9,541 nucleotides of DNA from Cytophagia bacterium (GTDB taxonomy: Bacteria; Bacteroidota; Bacteroidia; UBA7662). Each line of letters starts with the position of its first letter. Position 1 is the stretch's first letter. The stretch spans positions 1-9,541 of the forward strand of contig RFOZ01000051.1 of assembly GCA_009926405.1 (NCBI GenBank), given 5' to 3'. Positions 6,907 to 9,541 of this stretch are shown piece after piece. The notes under the pieces were generated by a model. That model searched no databases and was not told where the DNA came from. It worked only from the letters and a program-made list of their open reading frames with translations. Position numbers and translations under genes: made by a program.

Positions 6907-8114
6907 GGTTTACCCGGGAGTTCCAAACTATGACCCATTTTGTCCCGCTTGGTTTCGAGGTAACGGAGGTTGTGGGGATTGGGCGGTGTCAATATAGGGA
7001 TGTAAGAGACCACTTCCAATCCATAACCAATTAAGCCGGCGCGTTTGGTGGGGTTGTTGGTCATTAACTCCATGCGATGAACCCCCAATTGTCGCAAAAT
7101 TTGAGCACCGATTCCGTAGTCTCGTTCGTCCATCGAAAAACCCAAAGCCAGGTTGGCCTCCACGGTGTCCATGCCTTCTTCTTGAAGGCGATAGGCTTTG
7201 AGTTTGTTAATTAAACCAATGCCACGGCCTTCCTGATTCATGTACAGAATCACCCCGCGTCCTCTTTCTTGAATCATACGCATGGCTTCGTGCAATTGGG
7301 GTCCGCAATCACAACGACACGACCCGAAAATATCACCGGTCATGCACGATGAATGAACCCTGACCGCGATGGCTTCATCCGGCTTCCATGCCCCTTTAAC
7401 CAAGGCCAGGTGTTCTTGGGCAACGCCGTCTTGACCAAAAGCCACCAGACGAAAATCACCGTGGGCCGTCGGCAAGTCCACTTCTACCAGGCGGGTCACC
7501 AAGTTCTCCGTCCGCAAACGGTAAGCAATCAAGTCTTGAATACTGACCAAAGGCAAACCATGTTGGTCGGCGATACGGCGCAAATCAGGGAGGCGGGCCA
7601 TGGTCCCGTCTTCGTTCATAATCTCGCAGATCACACCTCCGGGGGGCAGACCGGCCAATTTGGAAAAGTCAACCGAGGCCTCGGTATGACCCGCCCGACG
7701 CAGAACGCCTTCTTTGCGGGCCATGAGGGGGAAAATATGACCCGGTCTTCCAAAATCCGCCGGAACCGAGGCTGGATCCATCAAGGCCTGTATGGTTCGT
7801 GCGCGGTCCGGGGCCGAGATTCCAGTCGAACAACCATCCCCGAGGTAATCGACCGATACCGTAAAAGGTGTCTGGTGGGAGGTGGTGTTGTGGGTGACCA
7901 TGGGGGTCAAATCCAAATCAACGCAGCGTTCTTCGGGCAGAGGCGTGCAAATCAAACCCCTCCCGTAGGTGGCCATGAAATTGATCATCTCGGGGGTTAC
8001 CAACGATGCTGCGGCGACAAAATCACCTTCGTTTTCCCGATCCTCATCGTCCACCACCACAATAACGCCCCCGCGGGCAATCGCTTCTATAGCCTCTTCG
8101 ATGGTGTTTAGCAT
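6903..8114 (-). CDS. ribBA: Bifunctional 3,4-dihydroxy-2-butanone 4-phosphate synthase / GTP cyclohydrolase II
   Basis: Supplies both precursors of riboflavin: one half converts ribulose 5-phosphate to dihydroxybutanone phosphate, the other opens the ring of GTP. The 403-residue protein has a RibB domain at about 1-200, with DDEDRENEGD (22-31), FMATYGRGLIC (46-56) and the HIFPL...RRAGHTEASVD region (126-149). The RibA domain (about 205-400) has the zinc site Cys257-x10-Cys268-Asp-Cys270 in VHSSCMTGDIFGSCRCDCG, the NQEGRGIGL loop (293-301), AYRLQEEGMDTVEAN (307-321), DERDYG (329-334) and NNPTKRAGL (353-361). All key residues I can check in both halves are present, so both activities are expected. 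It is the first gene of the minus-strand cluster. No FMN riboswitch signature is recognisable upstream. The ATG at 8114 matches the normal family start and lacks a Shine-Dalgarno. Confidence 0.97.
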   Translation of the reverse strand: MLNTIEEAIEAIARGGVIVVVDDEDRENEGDFVAAASLVTPEMINFMATYGRGLICTPLPEERCVDLDLTPMVTHNTTSHQTPFTVSVDYLGDGCSTGISAPDRARTIQALMDPASVPADFGRPGHIFPLMARKEGVLRRAGHTEASVDFSKLAGLPPGGVICEIMNEDGTMARLPDLRRIADQHGLPLVSIQDLIAYRLRTENLVTRLVEVDLPTAHGDFRLVAFGQDGVAQEHLALVKGAWKPDEAIAVRVHSSCMTGDIFGSCRCDCGPQLHEAMRMIQERGRGVILYMNQEGRGIGLINKLKAYRLQEEGMDTVEANLALGFSMDERDYGIGAQILRQLGVHRMELMTNNPTKRAGLIGYGLEVVSYIPILTPPNPHNLRYLETKRDKMGHSLELPGKP

Positions 8115-8137
8115 GTCGGGGAAAGGGTTTGTTTCCG

Positions 8138-8145
8138 CAAAAATA
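8138..8145 (-). promoter_or_regulatory. ribBA: Candidate -7 promoter element (TAnnTTTG type) of the ribBA cluster
   Basis: The minus strand reads TATTTTTG here, an exact match to the Bacteroidota -7 consensus TAnnTTTG, 23 bases upstream of the ribBA ATG. Transcription would start near 8131-8133, leaving a short leader of under 20 bases. No convincing -33 TTTG lies 17-19 bases further upstream, so the call rests on the -7 match and its position between the divergent ribBA and O-antigen ligase genes. It would drive the whole downstream cluster. Chance occurrence of this degenerate motif is possible. Confidence 0.35.
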
Positions 8146-8242
8146 CGGCCCTGGCGCTACCATCGTTAATTTGGGAGCTTCAAAAGCACCCCCAACGTTG
8201 AGCCTAACCACTGACTCTTACGCCGCCCCCGGTACCCATTCT

Positions 8243-9541
8243 TTGGGGTATTCAAGGCCTGAACAGCGGCTTTTTGACGTTGCGTGGATACTTTTTGTGG
8301 CTTCCATTCCCCTTTCGAAAGCCATGGGCTCCTTGGCCGAGGCCCTCATGGCTTGTTGCTGGCTGGCTTCACTGCGGAGATCGGGCCGGGCTGCTCAGGT
8401 TTGGGAAAATTGGAGAATGCAACCATTGTTATGGGGATTCCCTGCCCTGTATATCCTGTTCCTTGTGGGCGGGCTGTACTCTCAGAGCGTAGGGGATACT
8501 CTTCAAGAACTCAATCAGAAACATTATTTTTTGACCTTGCCTCTGATGTTGGGGACCCTGACCCCCTCGCCCAGGGTCATGCGTCAAGCTTTGCTCGCTT
8601 TTGGGGTTGCGAATGTATTGGTTGCCTTGATGATCGTGGGCCTAGTATGGAATGGGAAACCTTGGTTTTTGGGAACCCCCGATATCCCATCGCCCTTGGT
8701 TCAACGCCCTCGGGCTTCGATGTTTCTGGCCTTTGCCTTGCTAGGCTTCCTAACCGAATCAATGGAGAAATTCCGGGCTGGGCAACGCGATTCCACGGGT
8801 TGGTGGATACGGGGCCTCGCAATGTTCTTCCTTTTGGCTGGACTCCTGCTGCTCAAAGGCCGAATTGGCCAAGTAGGTCTCTTGGTCGGTTTGGCATGGA
8901 TTGTTTGGAATACGTTTGAAGGTATAAGGCAGCGGCTTGGGGGCCTGATCCTCCTGGTTACTTTGAGCCTCTTGGCCTGGAATACCCTGGATTCGGTGCG
9001 TAAGCCATTCTTGGAAGCCTTTAACGAAATAAAAGAAAGCCAACAAGGCTACCCCAACAGCGAACCGGAATTTTCATCGATGGGCATGCGCTTCACGTAT
9101 TGGTCAACCTACCTCAACCTTTGGTCTCAACACCCTTGGTTAGGGGTGGGCACCGGGGATATGGTTCCGATAGGCCGTCAACTTTTTGAGGACCATCCCT
9201 TGGAAATCCCCTACCATCGACCGCACCAACAATGGTTGGAATTGGGGGTCCAACTTGGGTTACCAGGGGTTTGCCTCCTGGCTTGGGCCTGGTGGCTGTG
9301 GTGGAAGCACCGTCCCCTAAAGAATCGAGTCCTGGTTGAGGCGGTGCATTTGATTTTTTGGGGGAGTATGTTTCTGGATAGTACCCTAAGCACCCAAGCG
9401 GGAATCAGCGCTTTTATGGCCTTGCCTTTGGCTTTGCACTACCGTGACGGCGGTTCTCCGATCGAGTCGCTGAAGGCAATTAATCCAGCGCGGCCCATTC
9501 AAAGGCCTGAGACAATGCATTCCAGGCCTTTACAGGATTTT
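8243..9541 (+). CDS. O-antigen ligase/polymerase-like membrane protein (Wzy_C family), C-terminus beyond window
   Basis: An open frame on the plus strand continues to the last base (433 codons from TTG 8243). The product is strongly hydrophobic with many membrane segments, beginning with VAWILFVASIPLSKAMG (13-29). The diagnostic part is the large periplasmic loop: MRFTYWSTY (282-290), HPWLGVGTGD (297-306) and RPHQQWLELG (326-335), followed by LGLPGVCLL. Arg207 in LKGRIGQ and His328 correspond in position to the conserved arginine and histidine of WaaL-type ligases. It should transfer or polymerise undecaprenyl-linked glycans at the periplasmic face. The start is uncertain: no ATG exists in any plus frame from 8116 to 8323. 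TTG 8243 keeps the first helix with a short N-terminus; TTG at 8198, 8171 or 8129 would extend it, and ATG 8324 would cut into the first helix. The family call is good; ligase versus polymerase, and the glycan, are not decidable. Confidence 0.85.
   Translation, partial: MGYSRPEQRLFDVAWILFVASIPLSKAMGSLAEALMACCWLASLRRSGRAAQVWENWRMQPLLWGFPALYILFLVGGLYSQSVGDTLQELNQKHYFLTLPLMLGTLTPSPRVMRQALLAFGVANVLVALMIVGLVWNGKPWFLGTPDIPSPLVQRPRASMFLAFALLGFLTESMEKFRAGQRDSTGWWIRGLAMFFLLAGLLLLKGRIGQVGLLVGLAWIVWNTFEGIRQRLGGLILLVTLSLLAWNTLDSVRKPFLEAFNEIKESQQGYPNSEPEFSSMGMRFTYWSTYLNLWSQHPWLGVGTGDMVPIGRQLFEDHPLEIPYHRPHQQWLELGVQLGLPGVCLLAWAWWLWWKHRPLKNRVLVEAVHLIFWGSMFLDSTLSTQAGISAFMALPLALHYRDGGSPIESLKAINPARPIQRPETMHSRPLQDF

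Noticed and set aside
7353..8111. 252-codon plus-strand open frame antisense to ribBA
   Set aside because: It lies wholly opposite a perfectly conserved RibBA gene, and its product has no hydrophobic pattern or motif. Long antisense frames arise from codon bias in such genes.
8115..8242. Possible FMN riboswitch upstream of ribBA
   Set aside because: The minus-strand leader has none of the conserved FMN aptamer segments, and the distance to the candidate promoter is far too short for one.
8284..8919. 211-codon plus-strand open frame
   Set aside because: It is a shifted frame of the O-antigen ligase. The ligase frame gives consistent membrane helices and the MRFTYW / HPWLGVGTG / RPHQQW motifs; this one does not.

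Overview
The window reads as ordinary chromosomal DNA of a Bacteroidota member, with fairly balanced to slightly GC-rich base composition. The evidence is the gene set: an M43-type secreted metalloprotease with a Bacteroidota-style N-terminus, a full-length RibBA fusion, an M16 active/inactive peptidase pair, a Bacteroidota-type RsmI-like methyltransferase and a two-domain Sua5. Most start codons also lack a Shine-Dalgarno sequence, and one TAnnTTTG-type promoter element is visible. I cannot place it below phylum level with confidence.

Layout. Positions 1-562 (minus) hold the N-terminal part of a secreted M43/pappalysin-like metalloprotease that runs off the left edge. Position 656-1663 (plus), divergent from it, is Sua5/TsaC, which makes threonylcarbamoyl-AMP for tRNA t6A. 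From 8114 down to 1692 (minus) lies a tight unidirectional cluster: ribBA, a catalytic M16 peptidase, a non-catalytic M16 partner, scpA, a BASS-family transporter, an RsmI-like methyltransferase and, after a 97-base gap, a 28-codon single-pass membrane microprotein. The first three genes overlap (4 and 11 bases) and the next three gaps are 15-35 bases, so a single transcript is likely. To the right (plus, from about 8243 to the window end), divergent from ribBA, is an O-antigen ligase/polymerase-like membrane protein cut by the window edge.

How the genes fit together. The long cluster combines riboflavin synthesis, proteolysis, chromosome condensation, transport and methylation. This looks like a housekeeping operon of loosely related functions rather than one pathway; the only clear functional pair is the two M16 subunits. 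No mobile element, CRISPR array, RNA gene, recombination site or large repeat was found, and no gene-free stretch exceeds about 130 bases.

I see no strong candidate for a new multi-gene system. The items most worth a second look are the 28-residue membrane protein, the coupling of the M16 pair to ribBA, the divergent RsmI-like enzyme, and the O-antigen ligase that has no ATG available before its first membrane helix.
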